Counted from the stretch's first letter, positions 1 to 10,272 are shown. The stretch is 64,000 nucleotides of DNA from Spongiactinospora sp. TRM90649 (GCF_029382225.1 NZ_JARLTC010000006.1:337870-401869), one strand, 5' to 3'. Notes: generated by a model not told the origin, from the letters alone. Program-made: numbers and translations.

Positions 1-1
1 G

Positions 2-136
2 ATCAACGAGATCGCCGACCAGGTGCATCTCGCCCCGGGGACCGTGCGCAACTATCTGTCGGCGGCCATGACCAAGCTGGGCGTGGCCTCCCGCCACGCC
101 GCCGCGCACCGCGCCTGGGAAGAAGGCTGGATCTGA
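2..136 (+). CDS. LuxR/NarL-type response regulator, C-terminal end only (5' truncated by window edge)
   Basis: The 44 visible residues are the end of a LuxR-type helix-turn-helix domain: EIADQVHLAPGTVRNYLSAA followed by KLGV and a terminal GWI. This pattern is typical of NarL/DesR-like response regulators, in which the recognition helix (GTVRNYLS) binds DNA. The receiver domain must lie upstream of the window. The reading frame ends in TGA at 134-136. The M23 peptidase gene on the other strand runs antisense through the whole visible part. The family call is firm; the signal sensed is unknown. Confidence 0.8.
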   Translation: MNEIADQVHLAPGTVRNYLSAAMTKLGVASRHAAAHRAWEEGWI

Positions 137-857
137 TCACGCTGGACGGCGGGGACGGCCACAAGGGGAGCAGCCTGATCGGGACGCCGCCGAGGAGCAG
201 CAGCGGATCGAGGTAGGCGCTGCCCCTGCGCAGGCCCCAGTGCAGGCAGGAGACCGGGCAGTGGCCGGGGCGGCCGGGGGCGGTGGTCTCGACGACCCCG
301 AGCGGATCTCCGGCGGCGACGGCCTGCCCCCGGCGCACCGAAGCCTTGACGGGGAGGTAGGTGGTGCGCAGCCCACCCTCGTGGGTGACCGTGACGACGC
401 CTCGCCCGCCGACCGGCCCGGCGAACCCGACGACGCCGGTGCCGGGGGATCGGATGGTCTCGCCGGGATCGGCGCGTAGATCGACGCCCCGGTGCCCGGC
501 GAGCCATGGTTCGGCGGGCGGCGCGAAGTGGCGGATGAGTTGCGGCCGCCCGCCGACCGGCCACTGCCACCGCCAGTGCCACCGCATCTGCCACTGCGAG
601 TGGCGGTCGGTGGGGACGGTGCCCCCGCCGGGTGGTGGCGCTTGCCCGGGCACGGTGGGGAGGGTGAGCTTGCCGGGCGATGGTGCCGGCAGTCGGGCGG
701 TCGGGACGGCGGGACTGGTGGGCGATGACGTCGGCAGGAGGGCGGCGAGAGCGGCGAGTCCGCCCGGCGATGACACCGGTAGGAAGATGGCGAGAGCGGC
801 GAACGTGGTTAACGCGGTGAAACGGGCGCGTGCCGGCGCTGGTGGGATGGTGAGCAT
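3..857 (-). CDS. M23 (LytM-like) family metallopeptidase, secreted or membrane-anchored
   Basis: This 284-residue protein has an N-terminal hydrophobic segment (about residues 12-40), a Pro/Thr-rich spacer to about 85 and an M23 domain from about 108 to 225. Zn-ligand-like residues sit in GHRGVDLRAD (H122, D126) and in LHWGL (H207). The usual HxH pair reads CLH here, so one active-site histidine is replaced. M23 enzymes cut peptidoglycan cross-bridges outside the cytoplasm. The fold ends near residue 230, and the remaining roughly 50 basic residues come from reading antisense through the LuxR gene, which suggests a lost or shifted stop. An upstream ATG at 932 is possible; 857 was chosen because it starts just before the signal-like segment. 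Confidence 0.75.
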   Translation of the reverse strand: MLTIPPAPARARFTALTTFAALAIFLPVSSPGGLAALAALLPTSSPTSPAVPTARLPAPSPGKLTLPTVPGQAPPPGGGTVPTDRHSQWQMRWHWRWQWPVGGRPQLIRHFAPPAEPWLAGHRGVDLRADPGETIRSPGTGVVGFAGPVGGRGVVTVTHEGGLRTTYLPVKASVRRGQAVAAGDPLGVVETTAPGRPGHCPVSCLHWGLRRGSAYLDPLLLLGGVPIRLLPLWPSPPSSVIRSSLLPRRGARRRGGRPRPAWSWPPTDSCARSPGRDAPGRRSR

Positions 858-952
858 CCGCTCAGCGTGCCGGGGCAGCGGCCGGTGCTCGCCGGCCGAA
901 CCGGATTCTGTGGATAATCCGCCGCTGTCCATGGCCGGGGCCTGTGGATGGT

Positions 953-2548
953 CTAGCTGGTGCGGTGGCGGGAGGCGGCGAGGGTGAGCACCACGGCCGC
1001 GTAGGCGCAGAGCACGGCCAGCCCCGCCCATCCGGGCAGCGGGAAGTACCCGTTCATGGGTGCATAGTAGGCCACGGCCTGGGGGTACTCCGTCGCCGTC
1101 TGCTGGACGGCGAACGCGGCGGCGGGGGTGACGCGCAGCAGCCAGCGGGTCACCTCGTCCGGTAGCAACGGCACGACGCTCACGACGTAGGGGAGGACCA
1201 GCAGGGCCGTCACGGACAGGGGCGCGACCACGGGCCGCCGTACGAGGGCGGCGAACGCGAATGCGAGGACGGCGGCGACGCCGGTCAGTACGGCGACGCC
1301 CACGACCACACCCGCGTCGATGACAGAGAACCCGCTACCGCCGGAGGGCGCGAGCGCCACGCCGACCGGAAGGGCGACCGCGGCGGAGACCAGCCCCACG
1401 AGCCCGGCGGCGACACCCACCACCAGCGACCGCCTCACCAGGGACCCGCCATCGCCCACGAGCCCGCCGCCCACTTCCCTCGCCGCCGCCGCCGGCGGTT
1501 GCGGTCGCGACATCGCGGGTTGGTCAGCGGGTGTGGGGCCGTCCTTCGCCTCTCTCGCTGGCAGCGGTCGGGCCGCCGAGTTTCGGCGGGCGGGTGTGGT
1601 GGCGAAGCGGGTGGCGGTTGTGATGATGATGATCAATGCGAGGGGGAGGCCGAGGAGGAAGCGGCTTTCCGGGCTGCCTCCTTCGGGGATCGGGCCGATG
1701 TCGCCGCTGCCGGAGATCGTGAAGGTGCCGCCGGACTCGACGAGGCCGGGGGCCCGGTGGTACTTCTCCCAGTCCGTCTCACCCAGCTTGCCTACCGGGC
1801 CGCCGCTCCACCCGGCGACCGGCGCTCCCTCCACCCGGACCGAGTCGAAGACGGCGGTGGCCTGGGTGAAGCGCGATTCCGGCAGTCTCGCGCCGAGACC
1901 CGTCCGTCGCAGGGTCAGGTCGCCGGGGGAGGCGGCGAACATGCCGATCAGGGCGGTCGGCGGCAGTCCGGGAAGGCGCGCGGCTCCGACTTGCGTCCAT
2001 CGCGTGCCGTCGGGCGACTCGTGGCCGGTGATGGTGTCGCCCGAGCGGGTCAGGCGCAGCCAGCGCGGTGATCGGGCGGAGACGCCGCCGCTCCGGCCCG
2101 CCGTGTCGTGGACGTAGTCGTACTGCATCCGGACGCCGTGGTCGCCGGTGACCATTAGCGCGGCGTAGGAGGATCCCTGGCGGGTGCCGTCCTTGATGAT
2201 GACGCCGCCCTTGGCCCAGGGCACCACTCCGGGGACGAGCTTGTCGTGGTCGGGTGGGGGGTAGGTGATGATGCCGGTCAGCGAGGTCAGGCGCACGGTG
2301 ATGGAGCCGTTCCGTCCCAGCGGCCGGTGCACGAAGTAGAACTTGTCGCTGATCTCGCGCCCGTCGGGTCCCCTGGGCTCGGTGGGGCACGGCACCTCGA
2401 CCGGGCCCTCGCTGCACGAGTTCCACGAGGTGAGCCCCGGCAGCACCTCGAACAGGATGATGAGCGGCACCGCGACGGCCAAGGCGATCAGCCGTCCGCG
2501 GCTGCGGAACCTCGCCCACTCGTGACGTGGGAATACGGTTGCCTTCAT
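953..2548 (-). CDS. polytopic membrane protein with extracytoplasmic domain, ABC-2 permease-like
   Basis: This is a 531-residue membrane protein. One membrane helix (about residues 20-38) is followed by a roughly 250-residue soluble region containing the run GDTITGHESPDGTRWTQVGA, which is reminiscent of DUF1349/LamG-like concanavalin folds. A further helix lies near residue 295, then a low-complexity linker rich in Ala, Pro and Arg (about 310-360) and four or five C-terminal helices ending in RHRTS. The arrangement resembles ABC-2-type permeases with a large outside domain, but no ATPase gene is next to it. The annotation is by architecture only; substrate and partner are unknown. Confidence 0.55.
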   Translation of the reverse strand: MKATVFPRHEWARFRSRGRLIALAVAVPLIILFEVLPGLTSWNSCSEGPVEVPCPTEPRGPDGREISDKFYFVHRPLGRNGSITVRLTSLTGIITYPPPDHDKLVPGVVPWAKGGVIIKDGTRQGSSYAALMVTGDHGVRMQYDYVHDTAGRSGGVSARSPRWLRLTRSGDTITGHESPDGTRWTQVGAARLPGLPPTALIGMFAASPGDLTLRRTGLGARLPESRFTQATAVFDSVRVEGAPVAGWSGGPVGKLGETDWEKYHRAPGLVESGGTFTISGSGDIGPIPEGGSPESRFLLGLPLALIIIITTATRFATTPARRNSAARPLPAREAKDGPTPADQPAMSRPQPPAAAAREVGGGLVGDGGSLVRRSLVVGVAAGLVGLVSAAVALPVGVALAPSGGSGFSVIDAGVVVGVAVLTGVAAVLAFAFAALVRRPVVAPLSVTALLVLPYVVSVVPLLPDEVTRWLLRVTPAAAFAVQQTATEYPQAVAYYAPMNGYFPLPGWAGLAVLCAYAAVVLTLAASRHRTS

Positions 2549-2658
2549 GCGGCGGTTCTACGCATTTGCCCATAACAACCGCCGAACTACCACTGTCATC
2601 TCGCTGTTAGATCGGACAGGGCATTCTGCGGGAGCGGGGGCTACCGGAAGGGGGAAGC

Positions 2659-3846
2659 ATGGGCGGTCTTCTGCGGGGGTGGACGGCGCGGTCGCGTTTC
2701 ACAGTCCTGTACGCCGCGCTGTTCCTCGGTTCCGCCGTGGTCCTGCTGGTACTCACCAACGTGCTGACGAGCGTGACCGTCAGCGAGACCGCGCCGGGGC
2801 AGGTCCCGCCGGTCGCGGTAGACGCGGGACTGGCGGCGGCGCAGCGGCAGATCCACGCGCTGCAGGCGGAGCTGTCGGAGACGCGGTCGACGCAGGCGCG
2901 TGAGCTGGTGGCGGGGTCGCTGATCGCGCTGGCGGTGATGGCGGGACTCTCGGTGCTGCTGGGCAACGCCGTCGCGGGGCGAGTGCTGCGGCCGGTGCGG
3001 ACGATCACGGCGGCGACGCGGCGGATCTCCGCCGAGAACCTGCACGAACGGCTGACCGTACGGGGGCCCGCCGACGAGGTGAAGAACCTCGCCGACACCA
3101 TTGACGACCTGCTGGAACGCTTGGAGGGGGCCTTCGCCGCCCAGCGCGGGTTCGTCGCCAACGCCTCACACGAGCTCCGCACGCCGCTGGCCACCATGCG
3201 GGCGTCGGTGGACGTGGCGCTGGCCAAACCGGAGCCCGCGCCGCCCGCGACCGTCGCGCTGGCGGGGCGGCTGCGGGTGGAGCTCGACCGGGTCGATCGG
3301 CTCTTGGACGGCCTGCTCGTCCTCGCCCGCGCGCAGCACGGCCCGCGGCACGCGGGGCTCGGCGAGCTCGTCCCGGTCTCGCTGGCGGACCTGCTGTCGC
3401 GGACCGTCGCCGCGCACGCCGACGCCATCGCCGCGAGGAACCTGACCCTCCACGACGATGGCCCGCAGGGCGCGGCGGCCTGGACGCTGGGCAGCCCGAC
3501 GCTGCTGTCCCGCATGGCCGACAACGTGATCGGCAACGCCGTCGTGCACAACCGCGACGGCGGCTGGATCCGGGTCGCCGCCCGGACGGACGGCACGACG
3601 GCGCGGTTCGTCGTGGAGTCGGGAGGCCCGCCTCTCGACCCCGAGCACGTCGCCCGGCTGGGCAGGCCCTTCCAGCGGCTGACGCCCGACCGCACCGGCT
3701 CGGGGACCGGCTCCGGCCTGGGCCTCTCGATCGTCGCCGCGATCGCCGAGTCACACGGCGGACGCCTGGACCTGCTGGCTAGGCCGGAGGGCGGCCTGCG
3801 CGTCACCGTCTCACTACCGGTGGCCGCCCCGCCGGAAGGGGCGTGA
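2659..3846 (+). CDS. two-component sensor histidine kinase
   Basis: This is a 395-residue membrane kinase. Two transmembrane helices (about 15-35 and 85-103) bracket a short outside loop of about 50 residues. A HAMP segment follows (about 105-160), then the HisKA dimerisation helix with the phosphoacceptor in NASHELRTPL (H171), and the HATPase_c domain with an N box (ADNVIGNAVVHN, near 290) and G boxes (GTGSGLGLSI, near 358). The start follows a good GGAAGGGGGA ribosome-binding site. The response regulator begins one base after its stop, so the two are a co-transcribed pair. The small sensor loop suggests sensing at or in the membrane; the signal cannot be told. Confidence 0.93.
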   Translation: MGGLLRGWTARSRFTVLYAALFLGSAVVLLVLTNVLTSVTVSETAPGQVPPVAVDAGLAAAQRQIHALQAELSETRSTQARELVAGSLIALAVMAGLSVLLGNAVAGRVLRPVRTITAATRRISAENLHERLTVRGPADEVKNLADTIDDLLERLEGAFAAQRGFVANASHELRTPLATMRASVDVALAKPEPAPPATVALAGRLRVELDRVDRLLDGLLVLARAQHGPRHAGLGELVPVSLADLLSRTVAAHADAIAARNLTLHDDGPQGAAAWTLGSPTLLSRMADNVIGNAVVHNRDGGWIRVAARTDGTTARFVVESGGPPLDPEHVARLGRPFQRLTPDRTGSGTGSGLGLSIVAAIAESHGGRLDLLARPEGGLRVTVSLPVAAPPEGA

Positions 3847-3847
3847 G

Positions 3848-4531
3848 ATGCGCATTCTGATCGTGGAGGACGCGGTCGCGCTGGCCGAGGTGCTGGGGGA
3901 GGGGCTGCGGGATCAGGGGATGGCGGTGGACGTGGCCCACGACGGGCTGACGGCCGCCGTCAAGCTCGACCTCAACGACTACGACGTGGTGCTCCTCGAC
4001 CGTGACCTGCCGGGCATTCATGGTGACACCCTCTGTCAGTCGATCACCGAGCGGGAGGAGCGCCCCATGGTGCTGATGCTCACCGCGGCCGGGTCTCCAG
4101 GGGATCGGGTCAGCGGGCTGACGCTGGGCGCCGACGACTACCTGGCCAAGCCGTTCCACTTCCCGGAGCTGGTGCTGCGCGTGCGGGCCCTGGCCCGCCG
4201 GAGGCCGTTCGCGCGGGCGCGCACCCTGCGCGCGGCGGGGATCGAGCTGGACCCGGCGCGCCGCACGGCGACCCGTGACGGCAGGCGTCTCGACCTGTCG
4301 GTCAAGGAGTTCGCGCTGCTGGAGGCCCTGTTGCGGGCCCGCCCGGCGTTCCTCAGCGCCGAGGATCTCCTCGAACAGGTCTGGGACGAGAACGCGGACC
4401 CGTTCACCAACACCGTCACCGTCACCATCGGACGCCTGCGCCGCAAACTGGGCGGTCCTCCCGTCATCATCACCTCCCCGGGCGTGGGCTATCGCATCAC
4501 CGATCCGGACCCGTCCGACGAGACCGGCTAG
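3848..4531 (+). CDS. OmpR-family response regulator (partner of the kinase upstream)
   Basis: This 227-residue protein has a receiver domain (residues 1-115) with acidic residues E7/D8, the phosphoacceptor D51 in VVLLDRDLPG and a conserved lysine in DYLAKPF. It is followed by a winged-helix DNA-binding domain (about 125-222, with TNTVTVTIGRLRRKLGG as the recognition region). It would be phosphorylated by the kinase encoded one base upstream. The target is unknown; neighbouring membrane-transport genes are possible. The last 4 bases overlap the end of the convergent MFS gene. Confidence 0.93.
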   Translation: MRILIVEDAVALAEVLGEGLRDQGMAVDVAHDGLTAAVKLDLNDYDVVLLDRDLPGIHGDTLCQSITEREERPMVLMLTAAGSPGDRVSGLTLGADDYLAKPFHFPELVLRVRALARRRPFARARTLRAAGIELDPARRTATRDGRRLDLSVKEFALLEALLRARPAFLSAEDLLEQVWDENADPFTNTVTVTIGRLRRKLGGPPVIITSPGVGYRITDPDPSDETG

Positions 4532-5817
4532 CCACGGGAGCGCCCGCGACGCAGCGGTGAGAGCCAGATCCACGGGATGGAGAGCAGCGCGCCCGCCGCG
4601 CACACCCAGATGACCGGGCGCAGGCCGAGGATCTCGCCGAGTGCGCCGCCCGCCAGCCCGCCCAGCGTCAGCACGCCTTGTACGGCGAACGCCGTGGTCG
4701 CCTTCACCCGCCCCAGGTACTCCGTCTTGATCTCTCGCACGGTCACCGTGTTCATACAGGTGGCGAAGGCGACGATCAAAGCCCCTACGCCCAGCGCCGC
4801 CGCGCCGAGCACGGCGGCCTTGACCGCGAGCGGCCCGCCGGCGAGGGCGACGATCACGTAGTCCGCCGGGAAGAGCAGCACCGAGCCGAGCAGGATCCGT
4901 TCGTCGCCGAACCGTCTCGTCAGCCGTGGGACGGCCGCCGCGCCGAGGATGCCGCCGATCCCGAAGCAGGCGGTGAGGGCTCCGATCAGGCCGGGCGGCA
5001 GGTCGAGTTCGTGCAGCGTGTAGAGCAGGTAGATCGCTATGTAGGCGCTGGCGAAGAAGTTGTGGGTGGCGCCCGCGCCGAGGAGCGCCCGCAGGGTGGG
5101 GTTGGCGACGCTCAGGTGCAGGCCGTCCCAGATGTCGCGCCACATCCCCCGGGTGGCGGCGGGGGCGTGCGCCTCGGTGGTCCTGACCGAGCGCAGCAGC
5201 AGCGCGGAGATCAGGAACGACACGGCCTCCGCCAGCACGGCCAGCGGCGCCGTCAGCGCCTGGACCAGCACGCCCGCCAGCCCCGGCCCGCCGACGGAGG
5301 CCACCGACTGGGCGGCCTGGGAGCCCGCGAACGCTTCCGTGCGCTGCTCGGCCGGTACGACGGCGAGCAGGTAGGGGAAGTCCGCCGCCCGGAAGAGCAC
5401 CGTGCAGCAGCCGACCACGAAGGCCACTGCGAGCAGGTAGGGGATCGTCAGCGCGCCGAGGTACCAGATGAGCGGTACGGCCGCCGCGGCCGCCGCGGCG
5501 ACCAGCTCGCAGGCGATCATCAGGGGGCGTCGGCGGGGGAGCCGGTCCGCGATCACTCCGGCGGGCAGGCCCACGAGCAGGTGCGGCAGCGTGGCGGCGG
5601 CGCCGAGCAGGCCCATCTCCATGGGGGAGGCGCCGAGGAGCGTGGCGGCGGTGAGGGGGATCGCCAGCCGGGAGACCTCCGAGCCGCTGAGCGAGATGGT
5701 GCGGGCCGTCCAGTAGAGGCGGTAGTCCCGCTGACGGCGCAGCGGTACGACCGGTCCGGGCGGTAACCCGGGGCCCTCGCCGGGACCCTTAAGTGATTTA
5801 TGAAACAAACCCTTCAT
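4528..5817 (-). CDS. MFS transporter (EntS-like exporter family)
   Basis: The 429-residue protein has about 12 hydrophobic helices and MFS loop motifs such as GVIADRLPRRR (after helix 2). The N-terminal region RDYRLYWTARTISLSGSEVS is typical of the enterobactin-exporter-like (DUF894) branch, which is proton-driven efflux of small molecules. The ATG at 5817 was chosen because it lies within the first palindromic operator of the divergent ArsR gene, so repressor binding would cover the translation start of this gene. Being divergent from an ArsR-type repressor fits an inducible efflux pump. The substrate is unknown. Confidence 0.85.
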   Translation of the reverse strand: MKGLFHKSLKGPGEGPGLPPGPVVPLRRQRDYRLYWTARTISLSGSEVSRLAIPLTAATLLGASPMEMGLLGAAATLPHLLVGLPAGVIADRLPRRRPLMIACELVAAAAAAAVPLIWYLGALTIPYLLAVAFVVGCCTVLFRAADFPYLLAVVPAEQRTEAFAGSQAAQSVASVGGPGLAGVLVQALTAPLAVLAEAVSFLISALLLRSVRTTEAHAPAATRGMWRDIWDGLHLSVANPTLRALLGAGATHNFFASAYIAIYLLYTLHELDLPPGLIGALTACFGIGGILGAAAVPRLTRRFGDERILLGSVLLFPADYVIVALAGGPLAVKAAVLGAAALGVGALIVAFATCMNTVTVREIKTEYLGRVKATTAFAVQGVLTLGGLAGGALGEILGLRPVIWVCAAGALLSIPWIWLSPLRRGRSRG

Positions 5818-5860
5818 AGTTGTGAAGGTAATCCTTCGGAACTGTGAAGGCAATGCTTCA
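5811..5860. promoter_or_regulatory. clustered palindromic operators between MFS exporter and ArsR repressor
   Basis: Three overlapping dyads occupy the divergent intergenic region. CCTTCATAGTTGTGAAGG (5811-5828) is a dyad with perfect 6-bp arms. A second copy with one arm mismatch, CCTTCGGAACTGTGAAGG, starts exactly 22 bases later (5833-5850, two helical turns). A third dyad, TGAAG-n6-CTTCA, covers 5845-5860. The first overlaps the MFS start codon; the last ends 22 bases before the ArsR start. This arrangement fits autorepression plus control of the exporter by the ArsR protein. Binding itself is inferred. Confidence 0.75.
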
Positions 5861-5882
5861 CGGTTGCGGGTACGGTTTGCAC

Positions 5883-6527
5883 ATGAACCGGGACAGGCCG
5901 ACGCCGCTGAGCGATCCCAAGGCCATGCGCGCCCTGGCCCACCCCGCACGGCTGGCGATCCTCACCAGGCTCCAGATCGAGGGATCGGCCACGGCCACCG
6001 AGGTGGCGGAGGTCGTCGGCGTGACGCCCAGCGCCGCCAGCTACCACTTGCGGATGCTCGCCAAGTACGGGTTCGTCGAGGACGCCCCGCCGCGCGGCGA
6101 CGGCCGTGAGCGGCTCTGGCAGGCGCGCGACCGGGGGATGGCGGTGAACCCGGAGCCCGGCGACGAACCGGAGGTCCGGGCCGCCAAGGACCTGCTGATC
6201 CGCACGATCCGGGCCGACGCCGACGGCGAGGCGACCCGCGCGCTCTCCCAGCGGGACCGTGAGGCCGTCGAGTGGCGGGAGGCGGCCGTCTGGTCGCGGT
6301 CGATCCTGCTGCTGGACGCCGAGGAACTGCGCACGCTCGGACGGCGGATCGAGGAGCTGATCGCCCCTTATCGCATCGTGGAGCGCGGCCGGGAGGGCGT
6401 CTCAACCGGGGCCCGGGTCGCCGAGGCGCAGATCAACCTGTTCCCGCGCGCCGACCGCCCGGCCCACGGCCTGCCGACCGAGGACCACGAATCCTCGCGG
6501 GGACAGGCACGGGAGCACGGCGGTTAG
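5883..6527 (+). CDS. ArsR/SmtB-family winged-helix transcriptional regulator
   Basis: The 214-residue protein has an N-terminal ArsR-type winged helix (about residues 10-95): DPKAMRALAHPARLAILTRL, then TEVAEVVGVTPSAASYHLRML as the recognition helix. No metal-binding Cys cluster (ELCVCDL type) is visible, so it is probably not a metal sensor. The C-terminal 110 residues are charged and helical and may bind the inducer or dimerise. An in-frame ATG at 5844 exists, but 5883 begins the recognisable domain and leaves the operator block free. It probably represses itself and the divergent exporter. Confidence 0.85.
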   Translation: MNRDRPTPLSDPKAMRALAHPARLAILTRLQIEGSATATEVAEVVGVTPSAASYHLRMLAKYGFVEDAPPRGDGRERLWQARDRGMAVNPEPGDEPEVRAAKDLLIRTIRADADGEATRALSQRDREAVEWREAAVWSRSILLLDAEELRTLGRRIEELIAPYRIVERGREGVSTGARVAEAQINLFPRADRPAHGLPTEDHESSRGQAREHGG

Positions 6528-6693
6528 ACCGGCTGACCCGGCGTGGTCAGGTACACTTTGCGATGGCCTGTGCCCGCAGGCCGACTACGCGCGCCCAACA
6601 GTGACGCCGTTCTCTCGGTCCGGATGCGAGTCCGGTTGGAACGGCGCGGGGGCGCCAGGGCGGTGGCCGTACGGCTGCCGCGAAACCGAGACC

Positions 6694-6711
6694 GCGCCCA
6701 GTGATGGGCGC
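6694..6711 (+). promoter_or_regulatory. hairpin in the rpsB leader
   Basis: GCGCCC and GGGCGC form a 6-bp stem with a 6-base loop 17 bases upstream of the rpsB ATG, next to the AGGAGG ribosome-binding site. A TACACT box at 6552-6557 could be a -10 element, giving a leader of about 170 bases, but no good -35 box precedes it. A structured leader next to the start site would suit autoregulation by S2. Only the dyad is directly visible. Confidence 0.35.
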
Positions 6712-6728
6712 CCCGACCAGGAGGCACC

Positions 6729-7742
6729 ATGGCTCCCGTCGTCACCATGCGACAGCTTCTCGAAAGCGGCGTTCACTTCGGTCACCAGACCCGCCGCTGG
6801 AACCCCAAGATGAAGCGCTTCATCTTCACGGAGCGCAACGGCATCTACATCATCGACCTGCAGAAGTCGCTGTCCTTCATCGACCGTGCCTACGACTTCG
6901 TCAAGGAGACCGTCGCCCACGGTGGCACGATCCTCTTCGTCGGCACCAAGAAGCAGGCCCAGGAGGCCATCGCCGAGCAGTCCACCCGCGTCGGCATGCC
7001 CTACGTGAACCAGCGCTGGCTGGGCGGCATGCTCACCAACTTCTCCACCGTGCACAAGCGGCTCCAGCGCCTGAAGGAGCTGGAGGAGCTCGACTTCGAC
7101 AACGTGGCCGGTTCCGGGCTCACGAAGAAGGAGCTCCTGATGCGCCGCCGCGAGAAGGAGAAGCTGGAGCGCACCCTGGGCGGCATCCGCGACATGGCCA
7201 GGGTCCCGAGCGCGGTGTGGATCGTCGACACCAAGAAGGAGCACATCGGCGTCAACGAGGCGCGCAAGCTGGGCATCCCGGTCGTCGCGATCCTCGACAC
7301 CAACTGTGACCCCGACGAGGTCGACTACCCGATCCCGGGCAACGACGACGCCATCCGCTCGGTGAGCCTGCTCACCCGCGTGATCGCCGACGCCGTCGCC
7401 GACGGTCTGATGGCGCGCGCCGGCGCCGGGCGCGGCGACGAGAAGCCCGCCGGTGCCGAGCAGGCCGAGCCGCTGGCCGAGTGGGAGCGGGAGCTGCTGG
7501 AGCGCGCCGAGGGCGAGGCCCCCAAGGACGAGGCGCCCAAGGACGAGGCCCCCGCCGAGGCCGCGAAGGACGAGGCTCCTAAGGACGAGGAGCCCAAGGA
7601 CGAGGCTCCTAAGGACGAGGAGCCCAAGGACGAGGCTCCCGCCGAGGCCGCTCCGGAGGCCCCGGCCGTGGAGACCACCGAGGCCGCGGAGACCACCGAG
7701 GCTCCTGAGGCCGCCGCCGAGGGCGAGCAGCAGCAGGGCTGA
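6729..7742 (+). CDS. rpsB: 30S ribosomal protein S2 with long repetitive C-terminal tail
   Basis: Residues 1-230 are ordinary ribosomal protein S2 (start [20 protein letters not shown], central GGMLTNF and later DTNCDPD), which sits on the head/body junction of the 30S subunit and is needed for S1 recruitment in many bacteria. The protein is 337 residues, about 90 longer than typical S2. The extra tail is acidic and low-complexity with six PKDE units plus one AKDE, then Glu/Ala/Thr-rich sequence ending EGEQQQG. It starts after a strong AGGAGG site and is first in the rpsB-tsf-pyrH-frr-cdsA block. Confidence 0.98.
   Translation: MAPVVTMRQLLESGVHFGHQTRRWNPKMKRFIFTERNGIYIIDLQKSLSFIDRAYDFVKETVAHGGTILFVGTKKQAQEAIAEQSTRVGMPYVNQRWLGGMLTNFSTVHKRLQRLKELEELDFDNVAGSGLTKKELLMRRREKEKLERTLGGIRDMARVPSAVWIVDTKKEHIGVNEARKLGIPVVAILDTNCDPDEVDYPIPGNDDAIRSVSLLTRVIADAVADGLMARAGAGRGDEKPAGAEQAEPLAEWERELLERAEGEAPKDEAPKDEAPAEAAKDEAPKDEEPKDEAPKDEEPKDEAPAEAAPEAPAVETTEAAETTEAPEAAAEGEQQQG
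7575..7634 (+). repeat. perfect 30-bp tandem duplication within the rpsB tail
   Basis: Two identical 30-base units (7575-7604 and 7605-7634) each encode [10 protein letters not shown] in frame. The surrounding PKDE codons use other synonymous bases (ccc against cct for Pro), so this is a recent slippage-type duplication inside an older repeat. Tail length may vary between strains. Confidence 0.85.
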
Positions 7743-7770
7743 GCCCCCGCCGCACGGTCGCGCGGGCACG

Positions 7771-7792
7771 CGAGCGGGGTCACCCCCGCTCG
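7771..7792 (+). terminator. stem-loop between rpsB and tsf (possible attenuator)
   Basis: CGAGCGGGG and CCCCGCTCG form a perfect 9-bp stem with loop TCAC, about 30 bases after the rpsB stop. No T-run follows, so it may act as a partial terminator or mRNA-stabilising structure that sets the ratio of S2 to EF-Ts. The 168 bases from here to tsf hold no other gene that I can see. Confidence 0.5.
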
Positions 7793-7960
7793 TGTCCCCC
7801 GGCAAAGACCCGCGGCGAGGCGAAGCGTCCCGTGGCCCCATCCGCAGCACGGTTCCACGGCACCGGTCCGGCCGGGTCGCCGGGAATCTCCCCGGGTGGG
7901 TGGGCTTGACCGCCCACCCGGTCCCACGAAGACTTCAGACGACTCCCACGAGGGAAAACA

Positions 7961-9605
<1,645 letters not shown>

Positions 9606-9688
9606 GTCAAGCCCGCGGTCCGCGGAGGCCCATTCTCTTCGCGGGCGGGGAGGACAACCCCTCGTGGGCAGCGAATTAGGGAGCCGCA

Positions 9689-10246
9689 GTGATCGACGAA
9701 ACTCTCCTCGAAGCCGAGGAAAAGATGGACAAGGCCGTGACCGTGGCCAAGGAGGACTTCGCGGGTATCCGCACCGGCCGGGTCGCGCCGTCGATGTTCA
9801 ACAAGATCAACGCTGACTACTACGGCACGCCGACCCCGGTCCAGCAACTGGCCTCGTTCCATGTGCCCGAGGCCCGCATGGTCATCATCCAGCCCTACGA
9901 CAAGGGCGCGATGACCGCGATCGAGAAGGCGATCCGGGACAGCGACCTCGGCGTGAACCCGGGCAACGACGGCCAGATCATCCGCGTGGTCTTCCCGGAG
10001 CTGTCCGAGGAGCGCCGCAAAGAGTACATCAAGGTCGCCAGGTCCAAGGCGGAGCACGCCCGCGTCGCGGTGCGCAACATCCGCCGGCACGCCAAGGAGG
10101 CCCTGGACAAGCTCGTCAAGGACGGCGAGACCGGGGAGGACGAGGTGCGCCGCGCCGAGAAGGAGCTGGACGACCTCACCCAACGGCACGTCGCGCAGAT
10201 CGACGAGCTGCTCAAGCACAAGGAAGCCGAGCTGCTCGAAGTCTGA
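9689..10246 (+). CDS. frr: ribosome recycling factor
   Basis: At 185 residues this has the standard length. RRF splits post-termination ribosomes together with EF-G. Hallmarks are the N-terminal helix [16 protein letters not shown], the sequence [28 protein letters not shown], and the C-terminal three-helix bundle with [18 protein letters not shown]. The start codon is GTG, with GGGAG about 7 bases upstream. It lies 83 bases after pyrH. Confidence 0.98.
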   Translation: MIDETLLEAEEKMDKAVTVAKEDFAGIRTGRVAPSMFNKINADYYGTPTPVQQLASFHVPEARMVIIQPYDKGAMTAIEKAIRDSDLGVNPGNDGQIIRVVFPELSEERRKEYIKVARSKAEHARVAVRNIRRHAKEALDKLVKDGETGEDEVRRAEKELDDLTQRHVAQIDELLKHKEAELLEV

Positions 10247-10254
10247 CAAGCGGC

Positions 10255-10272
10255 TCGATCGCCCGATCGAGA
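10255..10272 (+). promoter_or_regulatory. short dyad after frr
   Basis: CTCGATCG-CC-CGATCGAG is a perfect 8-bp dyad starting 8 bases after the frr stop and before cdsA. Its two-base spacer makes a hairpin strained; it may be a weak processing or pausing site. No T-run follows. Confidence 0.3.
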
